This document shows positions 1 to 8,042 of a stretch of 64,000 nt of DNA, one piece after another. A model generated the notes under the pieces. It did no database searches and had not been told where the DNA came from. It saw only the letters and a list, made by a program, of their open reading frames with translations. Made by a program: the position numbers and the translations under genes. Every line of letters begins with the position of its first letter. Positions within the stretch are counted from its first letter, which is position 1. Origin of the DNA: CAWGAJ01 sp963820545 (GTDB lineage Bacteria > Planctomycetota > Planctomycetia > Pirellulales > Thermoguttaceae); assembly GCA_963820545.1 (NCBI GenBank), contig CAWGAJ010000001.1, positions 2,232,001 to 2,296,000 on the forward strand, written 5' to 3'.

Positions 1-767
1 ATACGAAATATATCCGCCAGCATGGGCAAGGCACTGCGTCGCAGCGACAAGGTCGAGGCATAGTCGTTGATCAATGTTACCGGAATACGCTCATGTGACA
101 AACCCAAACGATGGGTCAAAAGGACCACTTCGGCGTCGGCGGAAAAACCATCGATGGTAACGCGAGCATAGATTTCCAAAGCGGCGCGACGGGCAAATAA
201 TTTCAATCCGCATTGCGTATCGGTAACCTGCCGCGAAATGAGCGTTTTGGCGACGGCCCGAAAGGCATAAGTGGCCATTTGACGCGACCAGTGGCGCGGG
301 GCAAGGTGCTTTGACGCGGATAGATCCCGGGCACCGAATACTACTTGGCAATCGCCGCGATCGAGCAATTGGTATCCCCGGCGCAGGGCGGCCAGGTCAA
401 AGGGGAGATCGGCGTCGGTAAAAGCCAGCACCCGTCCGGTGGCCTGCAACATGGCGGTTTTTATCGCTCGGCCTTTACCGCCTTGACGCTGAAGCCTAAG
501 CGTGGAAAAACGCGGTCCGAATCCATCGGTCAACGTGGCCGTACAATCGGTGCTGCCATCGTCGACAATCAGCACGCGATAATCAATGGACCAATCATTG
601 AAAAAAGAAGATAACTGGCTGAGGGTCCAAGGCAGGCGCTGGGCTTCGTTGTAGGCGGGAATGATGACCGTCAAATCGTGGTCGGCCGGACCCACCTCGA
701 TTATTTTTGGCGCCAAATCCGTTAAGGAGACAATGTTTTGATCCGTCGTTAAGCTCTCAGGCCTCAT
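1..767 (-). CDS. GT2 glycosyltransferase, dolichyl-phosphate sugar synthase-like (3' end outside window)
   Basis: The reading frame is open on the minus strand from an ATG at 767 to the left edge (255 codons, no stop), so the C-terminus is missing. It carries the GT-A landmarks of family 2: LTVIIPAYNEA at residues 32-42, VLIVDDGSTD at 65-74, GGKGRAIK near 96-103 and FTDADLPF at 117-123 (DxD-like metal site), then a TDTQCGLK motif typical of the dolichyl-phosphate glucose/mannose synthase branch. Such enzymes move a nucleotide-activated sugar to a polyprenyl phosphate at the cytoplasmic membrane face. About 30 residues precede the domain, so a later start is possible. Family assignment is strong; acceptor and sugar are inferred only. 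Confidence 0.9.
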   Translation of the reverse strand, partial: MRPESLTTDQNIVSLTDLAPKIIEVGPADHDLTVIIPAYNEAQRLPWTLSQLSSFFNDWSIDYRVLIVDDGSTDCTATLTDGFGPRFSTLRLQRQGGKGRAIKTAMLQATGRVLAFTDADLPFDLAALRRGYQLLDRGDCQVVFGARDLSASKHLAPRHWSRQMATYAFRAVAKTLISRQVTDTQCGLKLFARRAALEIYARVTIDGFSADAEVVLLTHRLGLSHERIPVTLINDYASTLSLRRSALPMLADIFR

Positions 768-1323
768 GCCTTACAGCCTCTTTTCGATTCTGTCTGATAA
801 GTAATTTAGACAACACCGCGACCAATTCGATCCATCGTGGCCGCCTGGTTAGACACTTCGGTGGAAAATATCGAATAGATAGGACGCAAACCTTACTCAA
901 ATCACAAGATTAAGTAAACGCCATTCGGAAAAAATGCTATAGCATCAAAAACCGGTGATAAACCCCAAGAAGATTTGCTCGGCCAAGAAGTGAAAATGGG
1001 GGAAATAGGCATAAATGGAAAGCGCGAATGGAGTTAGATCGCGTTTCTCACCATACTAGTATATAACAAAACAGTGTGCCACGCCTCGTCTTCGGCGAGC
1101 AGAGTTGGCGTAAGTATGTAATTCGACACTGCTTGCGAGCAAGCAGTGGCACACGCCACGAGCAAGCAGTGACACACGCCGCGACCACTGGTCGCGGCTT
1201 TACAATACTTGCTCAGACTAACATCCATAAAAACTGAAATTCTCTACGTCCTCGTTGCGATCGACGTTATTTGCATAACTAGCTGCCGACAACGTTTTTT
1301 GTGCATGTTTAAGGCTGCTTAAT
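768..1323. other. intergenic region with palindromic repeats, no gene seen
   Basis: The first 300 bases are AT-rich and hold only short shadow frames. A 12-base palindrome ATGCTATAGCAT lies at 934-945. The right part holds dispersed palindromes, listed separately. No tRNA or recognisable ORF was found. Confidence 0.6.
1075..1204. repeat. dispersed palindromic repeats of the GTGGCAC and GCGACCACTGGTCGC types
   Basis: The perfect hairpin CACTGCTTGC-GA-GCAAGCAGTG lies at 1127-1148, followed by GCACAC and a second partial copy (AGCAAGCAGTGACACAC). The 24 bases at 1181-1204 (core GCGACCACTGGTCGC, then GGCTTTACA) recur exactly at 37685-37708. Related GTGGCAC hairpins occur near 18.7, 21.0, 36.6, 38.8, 53.6 and 58.3 kb. 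Confidence 0.8.
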
Positions 1324-2106
1324 GTGGACATCTCCGGGTTGCATCGTGATAATGAACTTTATGTCCAGCTATGCCCTAAAGCAGCGAAAATACATTATGC
1401 ACGCCGCCCATCCGACGGTCGGGGTCTCGCTTGCGCCTTGGCCCAGGGCTGGCAGCAGGCCGTTGTCAGAACGCCAAAAGTGCAGGTGATCGTGGGGCCC
1501 CAGGATCAGTGTTTGGCAACGCGGTTGCAAAATTATCTGGCCGATTTTCTGGGCGATAATCAGGCGCTGGATTGGAAATGCTCAACGATAAAGATCAATG
1601 ATCTTGCGCAGTTGCAGGGGATCACCGCGTATCAAAGCGACTGCCTGGTAGTGATCGGCCATCCCGCGGCGATGAATGCCAAGGCCCTGGAGTTGATATA
1701 CGATTATTGGCAGCGTGGCGGCTCGATAGTGGGTATTCGCATTGTCGATTTTGCCTTGCAAGACTCCCCTGGATTGGCCAACGAGATCTTTGGCGGCGAA
1801 TATCAATGCGAGCACTTGCTTGTCCAGGTTGAAATCCATCCGTCGCCGCCGGCCCGACGTCATCCGCTCTTGAGCGGAATTCGACCTTTCATTTTGCCCG
1901 GCGGCGTCCACCGTTATGAAGTGTTCGCAAACCAAGCAACACCGGTATTGTTCGCATCGGCGGCAGGAGAAATCGTGCCAGTGGCTTGGGCGCGTTCCAG
2001 ACTGGGGCGTCGGGTTTTTGCCACCAGCCTGGGCTCTGCGGCCGATTTCCGGCATCCTTACTTTTTGCGCCTGCTGGCCAATGCCATCCTTTGGGCAAGC
2101 CGCTGA
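1324..2106 (+). CDS. ThuA-like (trehalose utilisation / class I glutamine amidotransferase-like) domain protein
   Basis: A 260-residue protein read from GTG at 1324. The second half is ThuA-like: a VVIGHPAAMN strand, YWQRGGSIVGIR, then HPLLSGIRPF, HRYEVFAN and a closing RVFATSLGSAADFRHP. ThuA-like folds resemble glutamine amidotransferases but usually lack the catalytic Cys; here no nucleophile-elbow Cys is evident, so a sugar-related or structural role is more likely than amidotransfer. It has no signal peptide and stands alone. No strong ribosome-binding site precedes the GTG and the first 50 residues are not family-like, so the true start may lie further in. Family placement is reasonable, function unknown. 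Confidence 0.65.
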   Translation: MDISGLHRDNELYVQLCPKAAKIHYARRPSDGRGLACALAQGWQQAVVRTPKVQVIVGPQDQCLATRLQNYLADFLGDNQALDWKCSTIKINDLAQLQGITAYQSDCLVVIGHPAAMNAKALELIYDYWQRGGSIVGIRIVDFALQDSPGLANEIFGGEYQCEHLLVQVEIHPSPPARRHPLLSGIRPFILPGGVHRYEVFANQATPVLFASAAGEIVPVAWARSRLGRRVFATSLGSAADFRHPYFLRLLANAILWASR

Positions 2107-2303
2107 GCAGAAAAGGGCTGAGTCAATCCAGTAAGATCTCGAATCGGCCGGGCTGACACGGTCCGGCTTTGACAAAACGGCCAGTCTCTAATACTACGGT
2201 CCGGCTCTGATAATGCGCTCAAGTTCTGATGACACGTACTGGGCAAGAGGAGTACAATATAAACATCAGATCCAAGAAAGTCGAATATAAGGAGGATATT
2301 ATC

Positions 2304-3902
2304 ATGAATACTTTTTGTCGATGGGTCCTCGCGGCGGGTATTATTCTCGGCCTGAGCGGATGCGGTCGGTCGCCGGCACAATCGCAGGCCGGATTGGATG
2401 CGACGTCCGGGGCCAAGCAGGGCAAGGCCGTGGAAAAAGTGCGCGGGCCGGCAGTGGCCGGACTTTTTTACCCGCGGCACGAGAACGATCTTACCAAGCA
2501 GGTAGATCAATATTTGTCCGAGGCCAAGGCGGAACCGATCAAAAATCTGCGGGCCTTGATTAGTCCCCATGCAGGTTATGAATATTCGGGCAAAACCGCG
2601 GCCGTGGCGTATAAACAACTGGAAGGACGGAATTACGATACGGTCATCATTCTTGGTCCCAGTCATTACGCGGCCTTTACCGGGGCGGCGGTGACCGATG
2701 CCGAGGCTTATGAAACGCCGTTGGGGCTTATTCCCATTTCGCCAAAGGCGGCTGAGATCGGCAAAATCAAACCGTATGCGATCAATCCGCCCTGCGAAGT
2801 CCAGCGGCCCGAGTGGTGGCGTCAATCGCCCAAGCAGTTGCCGGCCTTTGGTGAAGACAAGCCCGATACCTGGGAACACTCCCTGGAAGTCCAGTTGCCG
2901 TTTTTGCAACGGACGCTGAAAAAATTCAGCATTGTGCCCGTGGTTTTTGGCAGGGTCGATCCCCAAGCCGCGGCCAAGGCGCTTTTGAAATTTCTGGACG
3001 ATCGCACGCTAATAGTAGTCAGTTCTGATTTGAGTCATTATCATCCTTACGAAACGGCCAAGAAACTGGATATCAGTTGCGTCAATTCGATTTGCGATCT
3101 GAATGTCGATTGGATGATGCAACAAGAGGCCTGCGGCGAACTGCCCATTTTAACCTTGATGGAAATCGCCAAGCAAAAAGGCTGGAAGGCCAAGCTGCTG
3201 GATTATCGCAACAGCGGCGATACCACGGGCGATAAATCGAGAGTCGTGGGCTATGCGGCGATTGCTTTTTATCAGCCCGAGGGAAAAGAAACGCCGTCGG
3301 CCGAAAAGCCGCGGCAGGCCGGGCAACAAGAGTATACGGCCCAGGAGCGGAAGTTTCTGCTGGAATTGGCCCGCAAGACCATCACACAGGCCACCAGCGG
3401 GGGTAAATTGCCGAAGGCGGATGCGACTGAATTGAATGATAAGCTCCGTCAGACCCGGGCGTGCTTTGTCACGCTTACGAAGAACAGTAATCTGCGCGGC
3501 TGCATCGGCAGCATCTTTCCACAAGAGCAGTTGTATGAGGCGGTCGTCAGTCGCACGCGGGCGGCCGCCTTGGAGGATCCGCGTTTTCCGCCCGTGGGAC
3601 CGGAAGAATTGAAGGATATTGAAATCGAAATCAGCGTGCTGAGTATTCCACAGCCCTTGGAGTTTAAATCGCCCGAGGAACTGCTGGAAAAACTCCGGCC
3701 GGGCGTGGACGGGGTAGTGCTCCGCGTGGGAATGCGCGGAGCAACCTATCTGCCGCAAGTCTGGGAACAACTTCCCGAGAAGGAAACTTTCCTCAATAAT
3801 CTGGCCGAAAAGGCGGGTCTGAGTGCGTCGGCGTGGCGAGGCGAGGGCGTCTCGGTACTGACTTATCAAGTCGAGGCATTCAAGGAAGCGGAAATGAAGT
3901 AA
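2304..3902 (+). CDS. AmmeMemoRadiSam system proteins B and A fused (Memo domain + AMMECR1 domain), lipoprotein
   Basis: The start is fixed by an AAGGAGG site seven bases before ATG 2304, giving 532 residues. It begins with a lipoprotein signal with LSGC at 17-20 (Cys20 the lipidation site), so the protein should be membrane-anchored outside the cytoplasm. Residues about 48-325 are the Memo (system B) domain with ISPHAGYEYSG (86-96), LGPSHY (117-122) and SSDLSHYHPYE (240-250), whose His residues line the metal pocket. Residues about 345-525 are the AMMECR1 (system A) domain with the signature LRGCIGS (397-403). Memo and AMMECR1 partner a radical SAM enzyme, encoded 2.5 kb downstream. The reaction of the system is not established; fusion plus lipoprotein export is the notable feature. 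Confidence 0.93.
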   Translation: MNTFCRWVLAAGIILGLSGCGRSPAQSQAGLDATSGAKQGKAVEKVRGPAVAGLFYPRHENDLTKQVDQYLSEAKAEPIKNLRALISPHAGYEYSGKTAAVAYKQLEGRNYDTVIILGPSHYAAFTGAAVTDAEAYETPLGLIPISPKAAEIGKIKPYAINPPCEVQRPEWWRQSPKQLPAFGEDKPDTWEHSLEVQLPFLQRTLKKFSIVPVVFGRVDPQAAAKALLKFLDDRTLIVVSSDLSHYHPYETAKKLDISCVNSICDLNVDWMMQQEACGELPILTLMEIAKQKGWKAKLLDYRNSGDTTGDKSRVVGYAAIAFYQPEGKETPSAEKPRQAGQQEYTAQERKFLLELARKTITQATSGGKLPKADATELNDKLRQTRACFVTLTKNSNLRGCIGSIFPQEQLYEAVVSRTRAAALEDPRFPPVGPEELKDIEIEISVLSIPQPLEFKSPEELLEKLRPGVDGVVLRVGMRGATYLPQVWEQLPEKETFLNNLAEKAGLSASAWRGEGVSVLTYQVEAFKEAEMK

Positions 3903-3914
3903 GGGGCGAGGGAA

Positions 3915-3942
3915 AGGATGAAGGATGAGGGATGAAGGATGA
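3915..3942. repeat. heptamer repeat tract, 4 units (AGGATGA type)
   Basis: Four consecutive 7-mers AGGATGA, AGGATGA, GGGATGA, AGGATGA. The ATG at 3939 inside the last unit is the start codon of the next gene. Confidence 0.85.
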
Positions 3943-6107
3943 AAAAGGATGGCAACGAAAGCAGTTCCTCGCTTGTTTATAGGCCAATCTTGTTTTTGGC
4001 CGTCTGCTCGTTTGGCGTCTCGGCATTTATGACCCAAATTACACTGATGCGCGAGCTGGTCAGTGTATTTTCGGGCAATGAGTTGACCTTCGGGATCGTG
4101 CTGGGAAATTGGATGCTGCTTACCGGGATGGGATCGGCGCTGGGCAAAACCGCTTCCCGACTGAAATCGCCGATCACAATGCTCATTGTGCTGCAAATAC
4201 TCATTGCCCTGCTGCCGGTGGCCGATGTGTTTCTGCTGAGAACGCTGCGCAACGTGGTGTTTATTCGCGGCTCCGAAGTGGGCGTGACCGAAACCGTGGC
4301 AAGCTGCTTTGTGCTGCTGGCGCCTTACTGCCTGGCGACCGGATATCTGTTAACCCTGGCGTGTCTTGCGGCGGCGTCGCGCAAGGATTCTTCCAGCATC
4401 GGAGGAGTGTATTTTTTCGACAGCCTGGGCGGCGTCCTGGGCGGCATTCTGTTTAGTTTCGTGTTGATCCGGCTGCTGAATCATTTTTGCATCCTCTACA
4501 TTCCGGCAGTGCTGAACCTGGCTTTGGCCGGGCTGGTGGCGCTTAGTGCACGGAAGCGAATCTGGGCGATGGCGGCGGCGATTCTCTTCGCGGGATTGAT
4601 CGTGTTTATGGCCACGTGCGACCTGGACGATATTTCCTGCAATCGGCAGTACGCCGGGCAAAAAGTGGTTTATCACGGCAGCTCGCCGTACGGGATGTTG
4701 GTAGTGACCGAGTCGGCCGGCCAATACAATTTCATGGAAAACGGGGTATTGCTGTTTTCGACCCATAACGTCGAGCAGGTGGAAGAAACGGTCCATTATG
4801 CCATGGCCCAACGGCCGGAGGCCAAACGCGTGCTGCTGATTTCCGGCGGTGTTTCGGGCACGGCAAGAGAAATACTGAAGTATCCTCTGGCCAGCGTGGA
4901 CTACGTGGAATTGGATCCTAAAATCATTGAGGTCGCCCAATGGTTCCTGCCTGAGCGATTAGACGATCCGCGCATCCGGGTGATCAATACCGACAGCCGG
5001 CAATACGTCAAACAAACCCCTGAGCGATACGACGTAATAATCGTCGATGCGCCCGATCCTTCCACGTCGCAGATTAATCGCCTCTATACCCAAGAGTTTT
5101 TCGCCGAGGTCCATCGCGCGCTTGCCCCGGGCGGAGTGCTTTCGTTCTCGCTGGGAAGCTACGATGGATATATCAGCAAGGAATTGGCCCGCTTGCTTGC
5201 CGTAGCCGATCATACGTTGCGCCAGGTGTTCCAAAATGTGTTGATCCTGCCGGGCGCACGGAATTTTTTCCTGGCTTCAGACGGTCAATTGACCCGAAAT
5301 GTAGCCGATCGCATCGAACATTCGGCGATCGGCACGCGACTGGTCAACCGCAGCTATTTGAACGCCATGCTCACGCCGGACCGGATGGCGGACATTAGTC
5401 GGGCAACCGCGGCCGATGCGCCGATCAATGAAGATTTCAATCCGATACTGTATTTCTATCATCTCCGCTATTGGATGAGCCAATTTCAGGTACGCTTTGG
5501 GCTGCTCGAAGGCGGTTTGGTCCTACTGCTGATTATTTATTTACTGCGTTTACGCCCGGTATCGCTGGTGATTTTCGCGGGCGGATTTGCCGCCTCGGCC
5601 TTGGAAGTAGTATTGTTGCTGGGATTCCAAATACTCTACGGATGCGTTTATCATCAAGTGGGACTGATCGTGACCATGTTTATGCTGGGCCTGGGTATTG
5701 GATCGCTGGCCATGAATCGTCTGCTGGCCAGATGCGGACGAAGCCATTTATGGGGACTGGCATTGGCAATTGCCGCATATTCAGTGTGTGTTCCTTATCT
5801 AATGATTGCCTTGGGGCGAATCGAAGCCGGCGCGGCGGCATGGGCATTGTGGGCGGCAATTCCATTGTTGACCCTGGTGCTGGCGGTTCTGGTGGGGATG
5901 GAGTTTCCGCTGGCCGGCAAGGTGAGTTTTCAGGAAGTAACTGTCACGGCCGCCAGGCTATATACTGCCGATTACATCGGCGGTGCACTGGGAGCCTTAT
6001 TGGTAAGCACGTTGCTTATTCCCGCAATAGGCGTAATAGCGGTGTGCATGCTGGCGGCGGTGTTGAATCTGATTGGAGCAGGAATGATGATCGTATTCAG
6101 CAAGTAA
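3939..6107 (+). CDS. spermidine synthase-like domain in a polytopic membrane protein
   Basis: A 722-residue protein: about seven hydrophobic segments in residues 15-225, a central spermidine/spermine synthase-type Rossmann domain (about 240-490), and six or seven more segments to the end. The central domain shows LLISGGVSGTAREIL, VDYVELDPKIIEVA, and DVIIVDAPDPSTSQINRLYT, which match the nucleotide-binding and D-D-P-S gate of aminopropyltransferases; polyamine synthesis itself is not shown. It sits between the Memo-AMMECR1 lipoprotein and the radical SAM gene and is probably co-transcribed, suggesting a membrane-linked modification step. The start codon lies inside a 7-base repeat tract and has only the repeat's own AAGG next to it, so the N-terminus may be a few residues off. 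Confidence 0.88.
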   Translation: MKKDGNESSSSLVYRPILFLAVCSFGVSAFMTQITLMRELVSVFSGNELTFGIVLGNWMLLTGMGSALGKTASRLKSPITMLIVLQILIALLPVADVFLLRTLRNVVFIRGSEVGVTETVASCFVLLAPYCLATGYLLTLACLAAASRKDSSSIGGVYFFDSLGGVLGGILFSFVLIRLLNHFCILYIPAVLNLALAGLVALSARKRIWAMAAAILFAGLIVFMATCDLDDISCNRQYAGQKVVYHGSSPYGMLVVTESAGQYNFMENGVLLFSTHNVEQVEETVHYAMAQRPEAKRVLLISGGVSGTAREILKYPLASVDYVELDPKIIEVAQWFLPERLDDPRIRVINTDSRQYVKQTPERYDVIIVDAPDPSTSQINRLYTQEFFAEVHRALAPGGVLSFSLGSYDGYISKELARLLAVADHTLRQVFQNVLILPGARNFFLASDGQLTRNVADRIEHSAIGTRLVNRSYLNAMLTPDRMADISRATAADAPINEDFNPILYFYHLRYWMSQFQVRFGLLEGGLVLLLIIYLLRLRPVSLVIFAGGFAASALEVVLLLGFQILYGCVYHQVGLIVTMFMLGLGIGSLAMNRLLARCGRSHLWGLALAIAAYSVCVPYLMIALGRIEAGAAAWALWAAIPLLTLVLAVLVGMEFPLAGKVSFQEVTVTAARLYTADYIGGALGALLVSTLLIPAIGVIAVCMLAAVLNLIGAGMMIVFSK

Positions 6108-6114
6108 AAAACCA

Positions 6115-6147
6115 CTGTTGGAGCGGCTTCAACTGCCGCCCCAACAG
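6115..6147. repeat. palindromic repeat / terminator-like hairpin
   Basis: CTGTTGG and GCGGC pair with GCCGC and CCAACAG around the loop TTCAACT, just after the stop at 6107. There is no clear T tail. The same family, including an AGTTGAA core, recurs at 11769-11803, so this is a dispersed repeat that may also end transcription. Confidence 0.65.
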
Positions 6148-6178
6148 ATAGATTAAGTTTAAATAAAAGTAGCAAATC

Positions 6179-6454
6179 ATGCCTAAAAAAAACATACACT
6201 ATTACTTGCTGAAGACCGCCCGATTGACTGGTTGGCTGCTATTGCCGTTGATGGTATTATACATTTTGACGGGCTTTGCCCTGTGCGGTAAACTTGGCAT
6301 GAGCCGCTGGATGGATCTGCAAACGGCGTTGTATATCCACCAGATATTTGATTGGCCGCTGGTTGTTGTTTTTCTAATTCACGCATCGATCACCATCTAT
6401 TTCAGCTTCAGGCGTTGGGGATGGATCAAGAACAAGAGCAAAAAATGCCGTTAA
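6179..6454 (+). CDS. small two-helix membrane protein, cytochrome b-like anchor
   Basis: A 91-residue protein with two hydrophobic helices (about 17-37 and 58-75) and a basic C-terminus ending KNKSKKCR. His53 just before and His66 inside the second helix are spaced 13 residues apart, as in small heme-b membrane anchors of the fumarate-reductase / DUF4405 type, but this is resemblance, not proof. It overlaps the start of the downstream radical SAM gene by 34 bases, so translational coupling is likely. An electron-delivery or anchoring role for that radical SAM protein is an attractive inference. The coding frame is supported by position, overlap and hydrophobicity. Confidence 0.75.
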   Translation: MPKKNIHYYLLKTARLTGWLLLPLMVLYILTGFALCGKLGMSRWMDLQTALYIHQIFDWPLVVVFLIHASITIYFSFRRWGWIKNKSKKCR

Positions 6455-7743
6455 GTGCGGGCCCTCAGCCAGATGGAGAGGGGATTAGATTCTCCCGGCG
6501 CGAGGTGTTGAAGTACGGCGCAGCGGGATTGGCCTGTCTGGCTTGCGGGGGATCGGCAATATTTTATTTTGTCCGCCGGGCTCAATCGACTTCAGGTTCC
6601 GGAGTTTTCAAAGGCGACGCCCCCTCGGGAAAACTTTGGGAACTCTGGCAACAGCGCGGCTGGGTGCAGGAAGCCCGCCACTATCTGAATCTGGGGCAAA
6701 ACATTCAATGCAAACTTTGCCCCAATGAATGCCTGCTAGAGCCCGAGGACCGCGGCCATTGCCGCGACAGGGTCCACAAAGACGGCAAGCTCTATACCTT
6801 GGCCTACGGCAATCCCTGCGCGTTGCACATCGATCCTATCGAGAAGAAGCCGCTTTTGCACTTTTTGCCGGGCACCAGCGTGTTCTCGCTGGCCACGGCG
6901 GGCTGCGGTTTTCGCTGCCTGAACTGCCAGAATTGGGACATCTCGCAGCGCAAACCCGAAGAAACCAAAGATCCGCGCGGCGAAAACATAGTGCTGACCC
7001 CTTTGAAATTAAGCACCCTCAGCGCCGGCGATCTGGACTCGATGAGCATGTTTCCCGACGACGTGGTGGCATTCGCCGAGTACTTCAACTGTCCCTCGAT
7101 CGCCTATACCTACTCGGAACCGACCGTGTGGTTCGAGTATATGAGCGACATTGCCCGGGCCGCCCGGGCGAAAAAGATCAAAAGCTGCTGGATCACCTGC
7201 GGATACATCCAGGACGAGCCGCTAAAACAGTTGTGCAAGTGCATCGACGCCGCCAACGTGAACCTGAAAAGCTTCAGCGAGGAAATCTATCGCGATCTGA
7301 ACAGCGGCCATCTTGAACCGATCTTAAAGACGCTCAAAACGCTCAAAGACGAAGGCGTGTGGTTTGAAGTGACCAACCTGGTTGTGCCCACGTACACCGA
7401 TAAGCCGGACATGATCCGGCGGATGTGCGATTGGCTGCTGACGAATATCGGGCCGGACTATCCGCTGCACTTTTCCCGATTCCAGCCGCAGCATAAACTG
7501 ACCCACCTGCCCCCTACGCCCAAGGATATTCTCCTGGAAGCCCAGTCGATTGCCCGGCTAGCCGGATTGCGCTACGTCTATGTGGGCAATTGCCGCGAAG
7601 TGGTCGACGGCGAAACCACATACTGCCCGGAATGCAAAAAGGCCCTCATCCAGCGCGACGTGTTCAGCGTGCTGGCTAATCACCTTGAGGGCGGCAAGTG
7701 CAAATTCTGCTCCACGCCGATTGCCGGTGTGTGGGCGGCATAG
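6421..7743 (+). CDS. amrS: AmmeMemoRadiSam system radical SAM enzyme (AmrS-type) with Tat-like N-terminus
   Basis: From ATG 6421 the protein has 440 residues. The cluster motif is C162-x3-C166-x2-C169 (CGFRCLNC), as in radical SAM enzymes of the PflA-related AmrS family. A CxxCxxxC pair (CKLCPNEC, 97-104) precedes it and a zinc-ribbon-like tail (CPEC ... CKFC) ends it. Residues 24-50 read FSRREVLK followed by a hydrophobic stretch with ACGG, a twin-arginine signal or anchor. An extracytoplasmic radical SAM enzyme would be unusual, because SAM and reductant are cytoplasmic; a retained cytoplasmic form with a membrane anchor is the alternative. The start could also be ATG 6445. It completes the system whose A and B parts are fused upstream. 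Confidence 0.92.
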   Translation: MDQEQEQKMPLSAGPQPDGEGIRFSRREVLKYGAAGLACLACGGSAIFYFVRRAQSTSGSGVFKGDAPSGKLWELWQQRGWVQEARHYLNLGQNIQCKLCPNECLLEPEDRGHCRDRVHKDGKLYTLAYGNPCALHIDPIEKKPLLHFLPGTSVFSLATAGCGFRCLNCQNWDISQRKPEETKDPRGENIVLTPLKLSTLSAGDLDSMSMFPDDVVAFAEYFNCPSIAYTYSEPTVWFEYMSDIARAARAKKIKSCWITCGYIQDEPLKQLCKCIDAANVNLKSFSEEIYRDLNSGHLEPILKTLKTLKDEGVWFEVTNLVVPTYTDKPDMIRRMCDWLLTNIGPDYPLHFSRFQPQHKLTHLPPTPKDILLEAQSIARLAGLRYVYVGNCREVVDGETTYCPECKKALIQRDVFSVLANHLEGGKCKFCSTPIAGVWAA

Positions 7744-7931
7744 GATGTGCGTTGGGGCGATAACTTCGCGTGCGTGCGAGCACGCCCCCTACTTCTACCC
7801 CGCCCTGCTTATTCGGATTGGTTCATTCTCCGGGTAAAAACCTCAAATTTTTGAACAATAATTATTCGTGATCGTAATACCAACGTAATTCTAAATCATA
7901 TATTTATAAGGAAGGCACGGAGGAATCAGAC

Positions 7932-8004
7932 TATAATCTAAACTTTAGTAACACCTTGCGGTCATCAGGTAGGCAAATTCCAGCACTAATAAGTGCTATT
8001 TTTT
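7932..8004 (+). promoter_or_regulatory. possible promoter and leader hairpin ahead of the Wzz-like gene
   Basis: A perfect -10 hexamer TATAAT lies at 7932-7937, though no matching -35 box is visible at 17 bases. About 45 bases later GCACT-AATA-AGTGC (7983-7996) is followed by TATTTTTT (7997-8004), the form of a Rho-independent terminator, only 38 bases before the start codon. It could be an attenuator or an unrelated terminator. The remaining sequence from 7744 shows no gene. Confidence 0.4.
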
Positions 8005-8042
8005 ACAGAAACTATTGTTTCAATTAATCAAGGGGAGCGACC

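Noticed and set aside
1582..2175. Long open frame opposite the ThuA-like gene
   Set aside because: Low-complexity Arg/Ser-rich product with no family features; shadow of the plus-strand gene.
2158..2213. Two direct copies of ACGGTCCGGCTYTGAYAA 38 bases apart upstream of the Memo-AMMECR1 gene
   Set aside because: Only two copies, imperfect, no further structure; could be chance or a weak regulatory pair.
2058..2966. 302-codon open frame opposite the Memo-AMMECR1 gene
   Set aside because: Antisense shadow; no motif, no ribosome-binding site.
3939..6107. Naming the gene speE and predicting spermidine synthesis
   Set aside because: The domain is embedded in a polytopic membrane protein and lies in a different context; polyamine synthesis is not supported.
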